Assembly (NCBI RefSeq): GCF_013113735.1
Contig: NZ_CP053346.1
Span: forward strand, 4,168,001 to 4,232,000
Source: Sphingomonas sp. AP4-R1
GTDB lineage: Bacteria > Pseudomonadota > Alphaproteobacteria > Sphingomonadales > Sphingomonadaceae
Direction: 5' to 3'
DNA: 64,000 nt
This document shows, in pieces, positions 1 through 8,778 of the stretch; position 1 is the stretch's first letter, and each line of letters starts with the position of its first letter. The translations under genes were made by a program, and so were the position numbers. The notes below the pieces were generated by a model. That model worked only from the letters and a program-made list of their open reading frames with translations. It made no database searches and was not told the origin of the DNA.

Positions 1-449
1 GCGACATCGAGCATGCCGATCTGTTCGACGACCGCCTCTACGTGGCCTTTCCGGAAACGCAGGGCATGCAATTGGGCGAGATGGTCGCGGCCGACGCGAT
101 CGAGCCCTATCGCCTCCTGCTGCTGGAAGACGGGCATTGCCTGAAGGATCATGCGCTGGCCGCGTGCAACCGACCCGAACTGCGCGCCGAAGCGGGCATG
201 ATGGGCACGTCGCTCCACACGCTCGTCCAGATGGTCGATAACGGCCTCGGCGTCACGATGCTGCCCAAGATGGCACTGGACGCGGGCATCCTCGATCATA
301 CGCGCGTCGTCGCCCGCCCGCTGGACGCCAGCCACCCCTCGCGCCGCATCGCGCTCGTCTGGCGCTCGGGCAGCCCGCGCGAGAAGGAATTCCGCCTGCT
401 GGCCGAGGCGCTGCGCAAGGCGTCGCTGGACCAGCCCGCGAAGGGCTGA
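1..449 (+). CDS. oxyR: OxyR-type LysR regulator, C-terminal part (5' end outside window)
   Basis: This is the effector domain of a LysR-type hydrogen peroxide sensor. The reading frame is open from the window edge (codon phase starts at base 3), so the DNA-binding domain lies upstream. The diagnostic redox segment LLLEDGHCLKDHALAAC is present, with the two cysteines nine residues apart. These match Cys199 and Cys208 of E. coli OxyR, which form the activating disulfide. It is followed by the typical MVDNGLGVTMLP stretch. The known role of the family is activation of catalase and peroxidase genes on oxidation; the target genes are not visible here. A strong hairpin terminator lies about 240 bases downstream. 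Confidence 0.9.
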   Translation, partial: DIEHADLFDDRLYVAFPETQGMQLGEMVAADAIEPYRLLLLEDGHCLKDHALAACNRPELRAEAGMMGTSLHTLVQMVDNGLGVTMLPKMALDAGILDHTRVVARPLDASHPSRRIALVWRSGSPREKEFRLLAEALRKASLDQPAKG

Positions 450-781
450 GCGGCCGCGCCTGTCACCCCCGACCCGACGTGGGCGACGCAGCCTATGCCG
501 CCCCACATTTCTTAATATTTCTCGCAACCACGCGCTCGGCGCGTCCGTAACTGGGGCTGTCCCGGCCGGGAATGTAGCCCGGCACGCGTTATCGGTGGTC
601 GCCCCCGCGCTATCCGATGGGACGAGTTCGAGTGGCGTAGCGTTCCGGTCGTTGAGTTGCGTGATGTGCGAGGCCGATGGCCGAGAAAGACAGCGACGCG
701 TCTGACGCGCCGCTGTCTTTTGCGCGGGATGTCACCACGCATCCTGCTTGAAACAGGATCGGATTGAATCAGCCTGCCGCC
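450..781. other. intergenic region between convergent oxyR and anti-sigma genes
   Basis: I see no convincing protein gene in these 332 bases. The stretch contains several short GC-rich inverted repeats (for example near 558-580) and ends in a strong hairpin with a T run at 686-721. That could be a long oxyR 3' UTR or an independent small RNA. An AT-rich TTAATAT motif near 511-517 could serve as a -10 box, but no good -35 accompanies it. Confidence 0.4.
686..721 (+). terminator. factor-independent terminator
   Basis: Ten bases at 686-695 (AAAGACAGCG) pair perfectly with 711-720. Inside them CGCGT at 697-701 pairs with ACGCG at 705-709, leaving a three-base loop and a single A/C mismatch. A run of four T follows on the plus strand. 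It would end transcription coming from oxyR or from a small RNA in between. It may also act weakly on the opposite strand, because A residues flank the left arm. Confidence 0.75.
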
Positions 782-1513
782 TCAGGCGGCCGGTGCGATC
801 GAGACGAGCGGACCCGAGAACAGCACCGGCCCCGTGGGCGCGCCCGTAGGCGAACCGCCGACGGGCTCGCGCGAGATGGCGAAGGTGGCGCCCGTCGTCA
901 CATTGCTGCCCACGCGGCGATCCGCCCCGAGCTTGGCATCGACCAGGCCCATCGGCTTGGGCGCATTCTTCCCCTCGATCAGCCACAATTCGTAGCTGTG
1001 CGCCTCGTCCGGCGTCAGGCCGACCGGGATGATCCGCATCCGCCCGCTCACCTTGTCATAGGTGACGAACAGGCCCGGCGTCTGGCCCTCGGCGCTGAGC
1101 GCGGCGACGGCCGTCGTATTCAGCGCGATCGGCTGTACCGCGCCGGGGTTCACCGTCGGCACCGGCAGCGTGGTTTCGTGCGGACGCAGGGCCAGACCCG
1201 CCGCCACCAGCGCCACCACGGACGCAGCCGCCGTGGCGATCCGCCAGCGCCCGGCCTGATTGTCGTTCGAGGCGCGCGGGCGGGCGACGGGCGCGATGCC
1301 GATCGCGTCCATCACGCGCTGCTCCAGTCCCCGCGGCGGATCGACCGGCTCGATCGCCAGCGCCAGCGGCGCGAACCGCTCCTGCCACGCCAGCACGGCA
1401 TCCACTGCGGCCGGCTCGCGCGCGAGCCGGCGCAGGAAGTCGCGGCGCTCGTCCGGCGGCAGCGTGCCCAGCACGAACTCGCCGGCCTCGTCGATAAAGG
1501 GTTCCTCAGCCAC
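782..1513 (-). CDS. anti-sigma factor, RskA family
   Basis: A 243-residue protein built like RskA-type anti-sigma factors. It has an N-terminal cytoplasmic sigma-binding region starting EFVLGTLPPDERRDF (the zinc-free anti-sigma domain), one membrane segment at about residues 92-108, and a periplasmic domain with the GLFVTYDKVSGRM and SYELWLIEG stretches typical of the RskA C-terminal domain. Its start lies inside the 3' end of the ECF sigma gene (8-base overlap), so the two are translationally coupled. The expected role is to hold the sigma factor at the membrane and release it on proteolysis. The inducing signal cannot be read from the sequence. Confidence 0.88.
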   Translation of the reverse strand: MAEEPFIDEAGEFVLGTLPPDERRDFLRRLAREPAAVDAVLAWQERFAPLALAIEPVDPPRGLEQRVMDAIGIAPVARPRASNDNQAGRWRIATAAASVVALVAAGLALRPHETTLPVPTVNPGAVQPIALNTTAVAALSAEGQTPGLFVTYDKVSGRMRIIPVGLTPDEAHSYELWLIEGKNAPKPMGLVDAKLGADRRVGSNVTTGATFAISREPVGGSPTGAPTGPVLFSGPLVSIAPAA

Positions 1514-2060
1514 CCAGGCACATCCTCAGCTGCGCGAGGCTGCGGTGCAGCCAGGACTTGATCGTGCCCACGGGGCGCCCGGTGCGATCGGCCAGGTCCT
1601 CGCGGCTTTCGCCGCCGAGATAGGCCGCGACCACCATCTGCCGCTGCTCGGGATCCAGCCGCTCGAGGCAGACGCGCAGCGCCGCCAGCTCCTCGCTGGT
1701 GGCGCCCTCGCCGCCGCGATGCGCGATCAGGTCGAGATCATAGTCGACGGTCTGCGCGGCCCCACGCGAAATTTCGGCGCGGCGCCGGTCGATCGCGATG
1801 TTGCGGGCGATCGTGGCCAGCCACGTGATCGGGCGCCCACGCGCGGCATCATAGCCGCCCGCGCTCCGCCAGATTCGTACATATGCGTCCTGCACCGCTT
1901 CATCCGTCTTGGCTGGTTCACCCAAGATACGCAGCATGATGCCGTAAAGTTTCGGCGCGGTGCGCCGGTAAAGCTCTGCAAAAGCGGCGCGATCCTGATC
2001 GGCCACCGACGCCAGCAGATCCTCGAGCTGCCAGCCTGCAAACCCCGCAGTCTGTCCCAT
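1506..2060 (-). CDS. ECF RNA polymerase sigma factor (SigK-like)
   Basis: A 184-residue extracytoplasmic-function sigma factor. Region 2 is visible from AFAELYRRTAPKLYG through DAYVRIWRSAGGYD and ITWLATIARNIAIDRRR. Region 4 ends with the helix-turn-helix ESREDLADRTGRPVGTIKSW. The length fits the family. It is paired with the RskA-like anti-sigma gene directly downstream, which is the SigK/RskA arrangement. It lies 27 bases after moaE and may be read partly from the pgsA-moaD-moaE promoter. The regulon is unknown. Confidence 0.9.
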   Translation of the reverse strand: MGQTAGFAGWQLEDLLASVADQDRAAFAELYRRTAPKLYGIMLRILGEPAKTDEAVQDAYVRIWRSAGGYDAARGRPITWLATIARNIAIDRRRAEISRGAAQTVDYDLDLIAHRGGEGATSEELAALRVCLERLDPEQRQMVVAAYLGGESREDLADRTGRPVGTIKSWLHRSLAQLRMCLGG

Positions 2061-2087
2061 CCTTGTTCCCCATCCCCCGCGTTCCGA

Positions 2088-2528
2088 TCAGCGCCAGCGC
2101 GCCGCCGCCTCGTCATCCTCGGCGCGGGCTTCCACCCATCGGCTGCCGCCGTCCGCAAAGCGCTCGCGCTTCCAGAACGGCGCGGCCGTCTTGAGCCAAT
2201 CGATGAGGAAAGCACAAGCCTCCAGCGCGGCGGCACGGTGGCGGGAGGCGGTTCCCACGAACACGATCCGCTCGCCCGGCGCCAGCCCGCCGATGCGGTG
2301 GATCAGCGTGATGCCCAGCAGGGGCCAGCGCCCGGCGGCCTCGGCGGCGATCGCCTCCATCGCCGAGACGGTCATGCCGGGATGATGCTCCAGCAGCAGT
2401 TCGACCAGCCCGCCGTCGCCCCGCACGACCCCCGTGAAGCTGGCGATACCGCCGCCGCCCAGCCCCTCCAGCGCGGCCAGTTCGACGCCGGGGTCGAACG
2501 GTTCGCTCTGGACGCGGACGCTGATCAT
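2088..2528 (-). CDS. moaE: molybdopterin synthase catalytic subunit MoaE
   Basis: A 146-residue MoaE. With thiocarboxylated MoaD it converts cyclic pyranopterin monophosphate to molybdopterin in the cytoplasm. Recognisable blocks are ASFTGVVRGD near the N-terminus, LEHHPGM, IHRIGGLAPGE and FLIDWLKTAAPFWKRE, the last carrying the conserved active-site lysines. The start codon overlaps the moaD stop by four bases (ATGA), the usual coupling for the two subunits. No other molybdenum cofactor genes are in the window. Confidence 0.93.
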   Translation of the reverse strand: MISVRVQSEPFDPGVELAALEGLGGGGIASFTGVVRGDGGLVELLLEHHPGMTVSAMEAIAAEAAGRWPLLGITLIHRIGGLAPGERIVFVGTASRHRAAALEACAFLIDWLKTAAPFWKRERFADGGSRWVEARAEDDEAAARWR

Positions 2529-2782
2529 CCGCCCGTGACGGGGGGAAACAGGGCCACTTCGCGCGCGCCCGCGATGCCCGTTTCGGGCGTGGCGAACTGA
2601 TCGTCGACGGCGGCGCGAATCCGTGCGCGATCCTTCAGCGCGGCGGCATGCGCCTCGCTCCGACCGGCGAGCCAGCCGATCAGGGACGCGACATCGATGA
2701 CCTCGTCGGGCGGGGCGACGGTTTCGCCATCGAGACCGATCCGCTCGCGAACCCAGGCGAAATAGAGAATCCGGAGAGGCAC
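2525..2782 (-). CDS. moaD: molybdopterin synthase sulfur carrier subunit MoaD
   Basis: An 85-residue ubiquitin-fold sulfur carrier, read from a GTG start at 2782 (VPLRILYFAWVRERIG). It ends in FPPVTGG; the C-terminal Gly-Gly is the hallmark of MoaD, which is thiocarboxylated there. The frame is open far upstream, but the homology begins only at this GTG and pgsA ends 11 bases before it, so I chose the short form. It overlaps moaE by four bases. No strong ribosome binding site is visible. Confidence 0.88.
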   Translation of the reverse strand: MPLRILYFAWVRERIGLDGETVAPPDEVIDVASLIGWLAGRSEAHAAALKDRARIRAAVDDQFATPETGIAGAREVALFPPVTGG

Positions 2783-2793
2783 GATTCGTCCGC

Positions 2794-3342
2794 TCAATCC
2801 ATGTGCTTCAGGCCGACGCGCAGATAATCCCAGCCGGTCACCAGCGTGAGGCCCGCCGCCATCCACAGGCAGAACAGGCCGATCCAGCCGACGGCGGGCG
2901 TCGCCGGCATCGCGCCCGCGAGGATCAGCGCGCCCAGCGCCACTAGCTGGAACGTGGTCTTCCACTTGGCGAGTTGGCTCACCGGCAAGGAGACGCGCAG
3001 GTCGGCCAGGAATTCGCGCAGGCCCGATACCGTGATCTCGCGCAGCAGGATGATGAGCCCGGCGATCACGGGCAGCCCGTCCAGCACGCGCGTGAAGATC
3101 AGCAGGACGATCACCGTGGCGACCATGATCTTGTCCGCGATCGGATCGAGGAAGATGCCGAGCTTGGACACCGTCCCCTGCGCGCGCGCCAGATAGCCGT
3201 CGAAATAGTCGGTCACGGCCACGATCAGATAGAGCACGAAGGCGACGGCATAATCCGCCGGCCCCGGCCGCCACAGCAACGCGACCAGAATCGGCATCGC
3301 GAAGATGCGGGAAAGCGTGAGCAGGTTCGGGAGCGTCAGCAT
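2794..3342 (-). CDS. pgsA: CDP-diacylglycerol-glycerol-3-phosphate 3-phosphatidyltransferase
   Basis: A 182-residue integral membrane enzyme that makes phosphatidylglycerol phosphate from CDP-diacylglycerol and glycerol 3-phosphate, the committed step to phosphatidylglycerol. The CDP-alcohol phosphotransferase signature is complete: DYFDGYLAR, then a G eight residues on, then FLDPIADK with both metal-binding aspartates. Several hydrophobic segments follow. It heads the leftward pgsA-moaD-moaE run. Confidence 0.93.
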   Translation of the reverse strand: MLTLPNLLTLSRIFAMPILVALLWRPGPADYAVAFVLYLIVAVTDYFDGYLARAQGTVSKLGIFLDPIADKIMVATVIVLLIFTRVLDGLPVIAGLIILLREITVSGLREFLADLRVSLPVSQLAKWKTTFQLVALGALILAGAMPATPAVGWIGLFCLWMAAGLTLVTGWDYLRVGLKHMD

Positions 3343-3439
3343 CGATCCATATCCCTAAAGCCTGTTGGCCTCGGGAGGAAGCGCTTCGCACCACGGGAAA
3401 CGCGGCGAATCACACTCTTTTCGGCCGCGCCCCCTGCCC

Positions 3440-3994
3440 TCATCGCGTGCCGCCATCACCTTCCGGTCGCGCCAGCAGGATCCGCTGCACATCGTGATAG
3501 CGCCGCTCGGCGAAGGGCGCGAATCCCAGCTTCGCCGCCACCCGCAGCGACGCCTGATTCTCGTGCGCGATCAGGCACACCATCCGCGAAGGCCCGAAGC
3601 GGCGTTCGCGCCAGGCGATCGCGGCCTCCATCACCTCGGTCGCGTAACCCTTGCCCTGCGCCGCCCCCGAAAAGACCCAGGCGCCTTCGGGATAGGGATC
3701 GAAATCGTCGCCCAGCCCGCGATGGAAATCCGCGAACCCGGCCTCGCCGATGAAGGCGCCGCTGGCCTTCTCCTCGATCGCGAAGACACCCCAGCCGAAC
3801 AGGGCCCAATGGCCGTTATACCGCAGGATGCGCGTCCAATTCTCCTCCTCGTCCTGCGTCTCGCCGCCGATGAAGCGCACGACGGCATCGTCGTTCGTCA
3901 TCGCCAGCCGACCGGCCAGATCGTCCGGCCGATGCAGGCGCAGGATCAGCCGCTCCGTCTCGATCCGAACGGGCTGCGGAGGGATCGCATTCAT
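3440..3994 (-). CDS. GNAT family N-acetyltransferase (RimJ/RimL type)
   Basis: A GNAT acetyltransferase of 184 residues from the ATG at 3994 (MNAIPPQPVRIETERLILR). A start 27 bases upstream is possible but adds a tail not expected for the family. The opening IETERLILR, the acetyl-CoA loop AAQGKGYATEVMEA and the later ENQASLRVAAKLGF are typical of RimJ/RimL-like enzymes that acetylate N-termini or small amines. The substrate cannot be predicted. It is divergent from the MFS gene. Confidence 0.85.
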   Translation of the reverse strand: MNAIPPQPVRIETERLILRLHRPDDLAGRLAMTNDDAVVRFIGGETQDEEENWTRILRYNGHWALFGWGVFAIEEKASGAFIGEAGFADFHRGLGDDFDPYPEGAWVFSGAAQGKGYATEVMEAAIAWRERRFGPSRMVCLIAHENQASLRVAAKLGFAPFAERRYHDVQRILLARPEGDGGTR

Positions 3995-4060
3995 ACCGTC
4001 ATATTTCCTGATTTGGCGCAAACGTGTTCGTTCGGCTATGAGGCCCGGAATAGCGACACC

Positions 4061-5383
4061 ATGTCAGGCGCGACACCCCCCCATATGACTCCATCGTTCC
4101 GCCTGCTCGGCACCCGACGATTCCTGCCTCTCTTCGCGACGCAGTTCCTCGGTGCCTTCAACGACAATCTGTTCAAACAGGCGATGGTCCTGTTTGCGAC
4201 CTACACCATCTATTCCGATCCGAAGAAGGAGGCCGCCTTCAACGCGGTGGCGACCGGGCTCTTCATTCTCCCCTTCTTCCTGCTTTCCGCGCTCTCCGGC
4301 CAGCTGGCCGACGCCCATGACAAAGCGCGCATCATCCGCCTCGTGAAGCTGGCCGAAATCGCGATCATGATCGTGGGGGCCGCCGGGCTGCTGATGGGCA
4401 TGGTGCCGCTGATGCTGGCCGCGATCCTCGCCATGGGCATCCATTCCACCTTCTTCGGCCCGATCAAATATGCGCTGCTGCCGCAGCATCTGGAGTGCGA
4501 CGAGGTGCTGGGCGGCACCGGGCTGGTCGAGGCCGGCACCTATTGCGCGATCCTGGCCGGCACGATCCTGGCCGGCCTGATCGACGAGCGGCTGACGGCA
4601 TTCCTCGTGATCGTGATCGCGCTGTTGGGGTTCGCCACGTCGCGCAGCGTGCCGCCCGCCCCGCCGCCGGGCGAGCGCCCGAAGCTGGACCTGCACATCA
4701 TCCGTTCCTCGATCACATTGATCTCGGGGACGATGCACATCCGCCGGCTGTTCCTCGCCATCTGCGCGATCAGCTTCTTCTGGATGATCGGCGCGATCCT
4801 GATCATCCAGTTCCCGCCGCTCGTGAAGAACGTGTTCACAGCGGACAAGCAGGTGGCCAGCCTGTTCCTCGCCATCTTCTCGATCGGAGTCGCGATCGGA
4901 TCGGTCCTGATCAACCGGCTGCTGGCCGGCCGCGTCTCGGCCCGCTTCGCCCCCGCCTCGGTGATCGCGATGGCGGGCGCGCTGCTGCTGATGGGCTTTT
5001 CGTCCCACCACTGGATCCCGGCGCCCGACGGCGAACTCTACAATCTCAAGGATTTCGTCTCCCACCCCGGCGCGCCGCTGGCGATCGTCGCGCTCTTCGC
5101 CATTTCGGTGACGGGCGGCATGTTCGTGGTGCCGCTCTATGCGTTCCTGACGACGACCGTGGAAGTGGACCATACCGCGCGCACGGTGGCGGCGAACAAT
5201 ATCGTCAATTCCGGCGCGATGGTGCTGGGCGCGGTGATCGCGATCGGCATGGCGGCGATGGGTGTTCCCGTGCAGGACGCGCTGGCGAGCGTGGCGGTGC
5301 TGTGCCTGTTCGCGGCCTATCTGGCCTGGCGCCTGCACTGCGCCTGCGACGCGCATGACGCAGCCGAATGCGGCAAGGGCTGA
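4061..5383 (+). CDS. MFS transporter related to lysophospholipid transporter LplT/Aas
   Basis: A 440-residue polytopic membrane protein. The N-terminus FATQFLGAFNDNLFKQAM and the segment STFFGPIKYALLPQHL are signatures of the LplT family and of the membrane half of fused Aas-type proteins, which flip lysophospholipids for re-acylation. About twelve hydrophobic segments can be traced. There is no acyltransferase domain attached, so any acylation partner must be encoded elsewhere. The start is taken at 4061; an in-frame ATG at 4085 is also possible and neither has a clear ribosome binding site. The substrate is inferred from family resemblance. Confidence 0.85.
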   Translation: MSGATPPHMTPSFRLLGTRRFLPLFATQFLGAFNDNLFKQAMVLFATYTIYSDPKKEAAFNAVATGLFILPFFLLSALSGQLADAHDKARIIRLVKLAEIAIMIVGAAGLLMGMVPLMLAAILAMGIHSTFFGPIKYALLPQHLECDEVLGGTGLVEAGTYCAILAGTILAGLIDERLTAFLVIVIALLGFATSRSVPPAPPPGERPKLDLHIIRSSITLISGTMHIRRLFLAICAISFFWMIGAILIIQFPPLVKNVFTADKQVASLFLAIFSIGVAIGSVLINRLLAGRVSARFAPASVIAMAGALLLMGFSSHHWIPAPDGELYNLKDFVSHPGAPLAIVALFAISVTGGMFVVPLYAFLTTTVEVDHTARTVAANNIVNSGAMVLGAVIAIGMAAMGVPVQDALASVAVLCLFAAYLAWRLHCACDAHDAAECGKG

Positions 5384-5394
5384 CCTTCAGGCGA

Positions 5395-5484
5395 TCGTCG
5401 TTGCGAACGCAGCGAAGCAATCCAGCTCCGACAGTGCGGGACTGGATTGCTTACCCCGGCTCAAGGCCGGGGTCGCAATGACGA
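5395..5484. repeat. dispersed palindromic repeat (CGTCNTTGCGA type)
   Basis: The left part starts TCGTCGTTGCGAACGCAGCG and the right end GGTCGCAATGACGA is its imperfect reverse complement. AAGCAATCCAG and CTGGATTGCTT form an inner pair. Such intergenic palindromes are common in sphingomonads. It follows the MFS gene and may also serve as an mRNA 3' structure. Confidence 0.75.
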
Positions 5485-5506
5485 TAAGAAGCGGTGTTGA
5501 GAGGCC

Positions 5507-5614
5507 TCAGCCCAGCATCACCAGAAAGAAGACCAGCCCCGCCGCCCATGTCGCCAGAAAGAGGCGAATCTCGCCGCGATCGAGCGGAAAGCCGGGCTTG
5601 GTCGGGGCTGACAT
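5507..5614 (-). CDS. 35-residue single-span membrane microprotein
   Basis: A short open frame from ATG at 5614 to TGA at 5507. It reads MSAPTKPGFPLDRGEI, then RLFLATWAAGLVFFLVMLG to the end. It has a polar, proline-containing N-terminus and one C-terminal hydrophobic segment of about 18 residues ending at the terminus, as in many bacterial membrane microproteins. It lies between a palindromic repeat and the histone-like gene, on the same strand as the latter. I do not recognise a family. Support comes from the clean hydrophobic design and the absence of any competing gene; the ribosome binding site is weak. Confidence 0.5.
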   Translation of the reverse strand: MSAPTKPGFPLDRGEIRLFLATWAAGLVFFLVMLG

Positions 5615-5657
5615 CCTGTTAGCCTAGGAGCGATCGCACCGCTCCGCCAGCCCCGGA

Positions 5658-6101
5658 TCAGGCCTTATCGATTTCCTTGGCCAGCTTGTCCTCGGCCGTC
5701 TTTTCCTCGCCGCGGATCGCCTCGATCTTCTTCGTCACCGTCTCCGCGACATTGCCCGCGGCCTTAGAGATCTTGGCGCGATTGACGACGGCAGCGGCCG
5801 CAGCCGCAACGCCCGCCACGGCCGCTGCCGCGCCCACCAGAACCCGCGTGCGCGTCGGCTTCGCGGCGGTTTCGGCCTTCGGCTTGGCCGTGCGCTTGGC
5901 AACAGGCTTCGCCGTCGTCGCAGGCTTCGCAGCGGCCTTGGCCGCGGCGCGGCGCGGCTTGGCCGGCGCCTTCGTCTTTTCGGCCGTGGTGGACTTGGCC
6001 GCGCGCGCCTTGGCGGGCTTGGCGGCGGCGGTCGCGCGCGTGCGGCGACGCGGCGGCGTCTTGGCGGGGGTCGTCTCGGTCGTGCCGTCAGTCTCGGCCA
6101 T
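5658..6101 (-). CDS. histone H1-like Lys/Ala/Pro-rich protein with C-terminal hydrophobic segment
   Basis: A 147-residue protein started at the ATG at 6101, which has a good ribosome binding site (AAGGAG seven bases upstream); the longer frame adds 14 residues without one. Residues about 10-90 are repetitive AKP, AKA and KPA units like AlgP/HupN or histone H1 tails. A roughly 20-residue Val/Ala/Gly stretch (VLVGAAAAVAGVAAAAAAVV) follows, then a charged tail IRGEEKTAEDKLAKEIDKA. The basic region probably binds nucleic acid. The hydrophobic stretch could be a membrane anchor, which would make it unlike ordinary H1-like proteins. Function unknown. Confidence 0.72.
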   Translation of the reverse strand: MAETDGTTETTPAKTPPRRRTRATAAAKPAKARAAKSTTAEKTKAPAKPRRAAAKAAAKPATTAKPVAKRTAKPKAETAAKPTRTRVLVGAAAAVAGVAAAAAAVVNRAKISKAAGNVAETVTKKIEAIRGEEKTAEDKLAKEIDKA

Positions 6102-6485
6102 CGGAAAACTCCTTCGGTTTCCCCCCTGTAACCGCCGCGTCATCCGACGGTTCCGAAACGATCGGTTTCGTGCCTTGTGTCCGTTGCGACAGGCCCACTC
6201 GGTCGAGAGGCTTTTGTGCCCCTCACATCCCGTTCGTCCTGAACCCTTCGACTACCTGCCAAGGCAGGCGCTCAGGACAGGCTGGCCTTCGGCCAGTCGA
6301 AGCACGTGCTGCAAATGATACCGCCAGAAGCCCGTCCTTCGACTTCGCTCAGGACGAGCGAATGGGGGGAGACTGAATGGCCAATCCATCGCGTCGATAC
6401 CGTCTCCCGGCCCCTCTGTCCTTGACCCGCAACGGATCGCACGTATCTCCCGCCCTCCCAGTTCACCGTCCCGAGGAAGTTCGCC
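6102..6485. other. intergenic region with palindromic repeat
   Basis: No protein gene is supported in these 384 bases. The central part is the dispersed repeat at 6231-6361. The 3' 120 bases before aguA are the likely aguA leader, with a GAGGAAG ribosome binding site just before 6486. Confidence 0.5.
6231..6361. repeat. dispersed palindromic repeat (CCTTCGAC/GCTCAGGACGA type)
   Basis: GTTCGTCCTGAACCCTTCGAC on the left is matched by CCTTCGACTTCGCTCAGGACG on the right. Its core (GTCGAAGCACG, GCTGCAAA, GCCAGAAGCCCGTCC) is shared almost base for base with the element at 13509-13593, so the two are copies of one larger unit. Confidence 0.75.
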
Positions 6486-7462
<977 letters not shown>

Positions 7463-7463
<1 letters not shown>

Positions 7464-7813
7464 TGACCGCGCTCGCCGTCCGCGCGCTCCTCTCGGGCCT
7501 GATCGTGGCGCTCGTCGCGCTCATCGCCCGCAGGAGCCCCGCGTTCGGCGCGCTCGTCGCGTCGCTGCCGATCGTCTCGCTGCTGGCGATGATCTGGCTG
7601 TGGCGCGATACGCATGATGCGGAGCGGCTGGCGGCGCATGTGGAGGCCACCTTCTGGTATGTCCTCCCCTCGCTTCCTATGTTCCTGCTCATCCCGGCGG
7701 GGCTGCGCCACGGCATCGGTTTCTGGCCGATCGTCGCGGCCGGTTGTCTCGTCACATTCCTGCTCTATCTGCTGACCATTGGCATCGCTGCCCGCTTTGG
7801 TGTGAGGCTCTGA
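7463..7813 (+). CDS. small integral membrane protein, DUF3147 family
   Basis: A 116-residue protein with four hydrophobic segments: about 8-23, 31-47, 64-82 and 88-108. The SPAFGALVASLPIVSLLAMIW and LPSLPMFLL blocks match the DUF3147 family as I recall it. It sits between aguA and aguB, with TGATG coupling to aguA and nine bases before aguB, so it belongs to the same transcript. Location suggests, but does not prove, a link to polyamine metabolism. The family has no established function. Confidence 0.7.
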
Positions 7814-7821
7814 CCCCCGAC

Positions 7822-8670
7822 ATGACCGAAATTACCGTCGCCGCCCTGCAACTCGCTTTCACGAACGACATTCACCAGAATATCGCCGCCGTGTCCGATC
7901 TCGTGCGCGAGGCGGCTGGCAAGGGCGCGCAGGTGATCCTGCCGCCGGAGCTGTTCGAGGGCGAATATTTCTGCCGCGTCGAGGATGAGGGCCTGTTCGC
8001 CACGGCCAAGCCCACCGCCGAGCATGACTCGGTGAAGGCGATGCAGAAGCTCGCCGCCGAGTTGAACGTGACGATCCCGACCAGCTTCTTCGAGGCGGAC
8101 GGCCCGCATCACTACAACAGCCTCGCGATGATCGGCCCGGACGGCAAAATTCAGGGCGTCTATCGCAAGAGCCACATTCCCGACGGCCCCGGCTATGAAG
8201 AGAAATTCTACTTCCGCCCGGGCAATACCGGCTTCAAGACCTGGCCTGCCGCCGATACCATGATCGGCGTCGGCGTGTGCTGGGATCAATGGTATCCCGA
8301 AACCGCGCGCGCGATGATGCTGATGGGCGCGGAGGTGCTGTTCTACCCCACCGCGATCGGCAACGAACCGCACGATCCCTCGCTCGACACGTCCCGCCTG
8401 TGGCGCCGCGCGATGATCGGCCATGCCGTGTCGAACGTCGTGCCCGTGGTCGCCGCCAACCGGATCGGCACCGAGCATGGCCAGACCTTCTACGGCCACA
8501 GCTTCATCTGCGATCAGCGCGGCGATCTGCTGGCCGAATTCGGCGCGACCGAGACGGGCGTGCTGGTCGCGACGCTCGACATCGATCTGGCCAAGCGCCA
8601 CCGCGCCGCCTTCGGTTTCTTCCGCGATCGCCGGCCGGAACTGTACGGGCGGCTGGCGCAGGACATCTGA
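7822..8670 (+). CDS. aguB: N-carbamoylputrescine amidase
   Basis: A 282-residue nitrilase-superfamily enzyme that hydrolyses N-carbamoylputrescine to putrescine, CO2 and ammonia, completing the agmatine route begun by AguA. The Glu-Lys-Cys triad is visible in PPELFEGEYFC, VYRKSHIPDGPGYEEKFYF and GVGVCWDQWYPE. The long DGPGYEEKFYFRPG loop is typical of AguB rather than other nitrilases. The start at 7822 (MTEITVAALQ) is where family homology begins; the frame is open upstream through the preceding gene. Confidence 0.94.
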   Translation: MTEITVAALQLAFTNDIHQNIAAVSDLVREAAGKGAQVILPPELFEGEYFCRVEDEGLFATAKPTAEHDSVKAMQKLAAELNVTIPTSFFEADGPHHYNSLAMIGPDGKIQGVYRKSHIPDGPGYEEKFYFRPGNTGFKTWPAADTMIGVGVCWDQWYPETARAMMLMGAEVLFYPTAIGNEPHDPSLDTSRLWRRAMIGHAVSNVVPVVAANRIGTEHGQTFYGHSFICDQRGDLLAEFGATETGVLVATLDIDLAKRHRAAFGFFRDRRPELYGRLAQDI

Positions 8671-8690
8671 GGGCGCGGCCCTTCCCCCTC

Positions 8691-8771
8691 CGTTCGTGCT
8701 GAGCCTGTCGAAGCACTGTCCTTCCCGCTTTGGCAAAGAAAAGGACGGTCCTTCGACAGGCTCAGGACGCG
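8691..8771. repeat. dispersed palindromic repeat (inverted pair)
   Basis: TTCGTGCTGAGCCTGTCGAAG on the left and CCTTCGACAGGCTCAGGACG on the right form a long inverted repeat around AAGGAC/GTCCTT arms. It lies between the convergent aguB and uracil-DNA glycosylase genes, so it could double as a bidirectional terminator. Confidence 0.75.
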
Positions 8772-8778
8772 CGGAATT

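Noticed and set aside
450..720. 6S RNA or tmRNA between oxyR and the anti-sigma gene
   Set aside because: I could not fit the conserved bubble of 6S RNA or a tRNA-like tmRNA end, so it is listed only as an intergenic candidate.
1260..2600. A 446-codon plus-strand frame across the sigma/anti-sigma and moaE genes
   Set aside because: It is antisense to three well-recognised genes and has no domain of its own.
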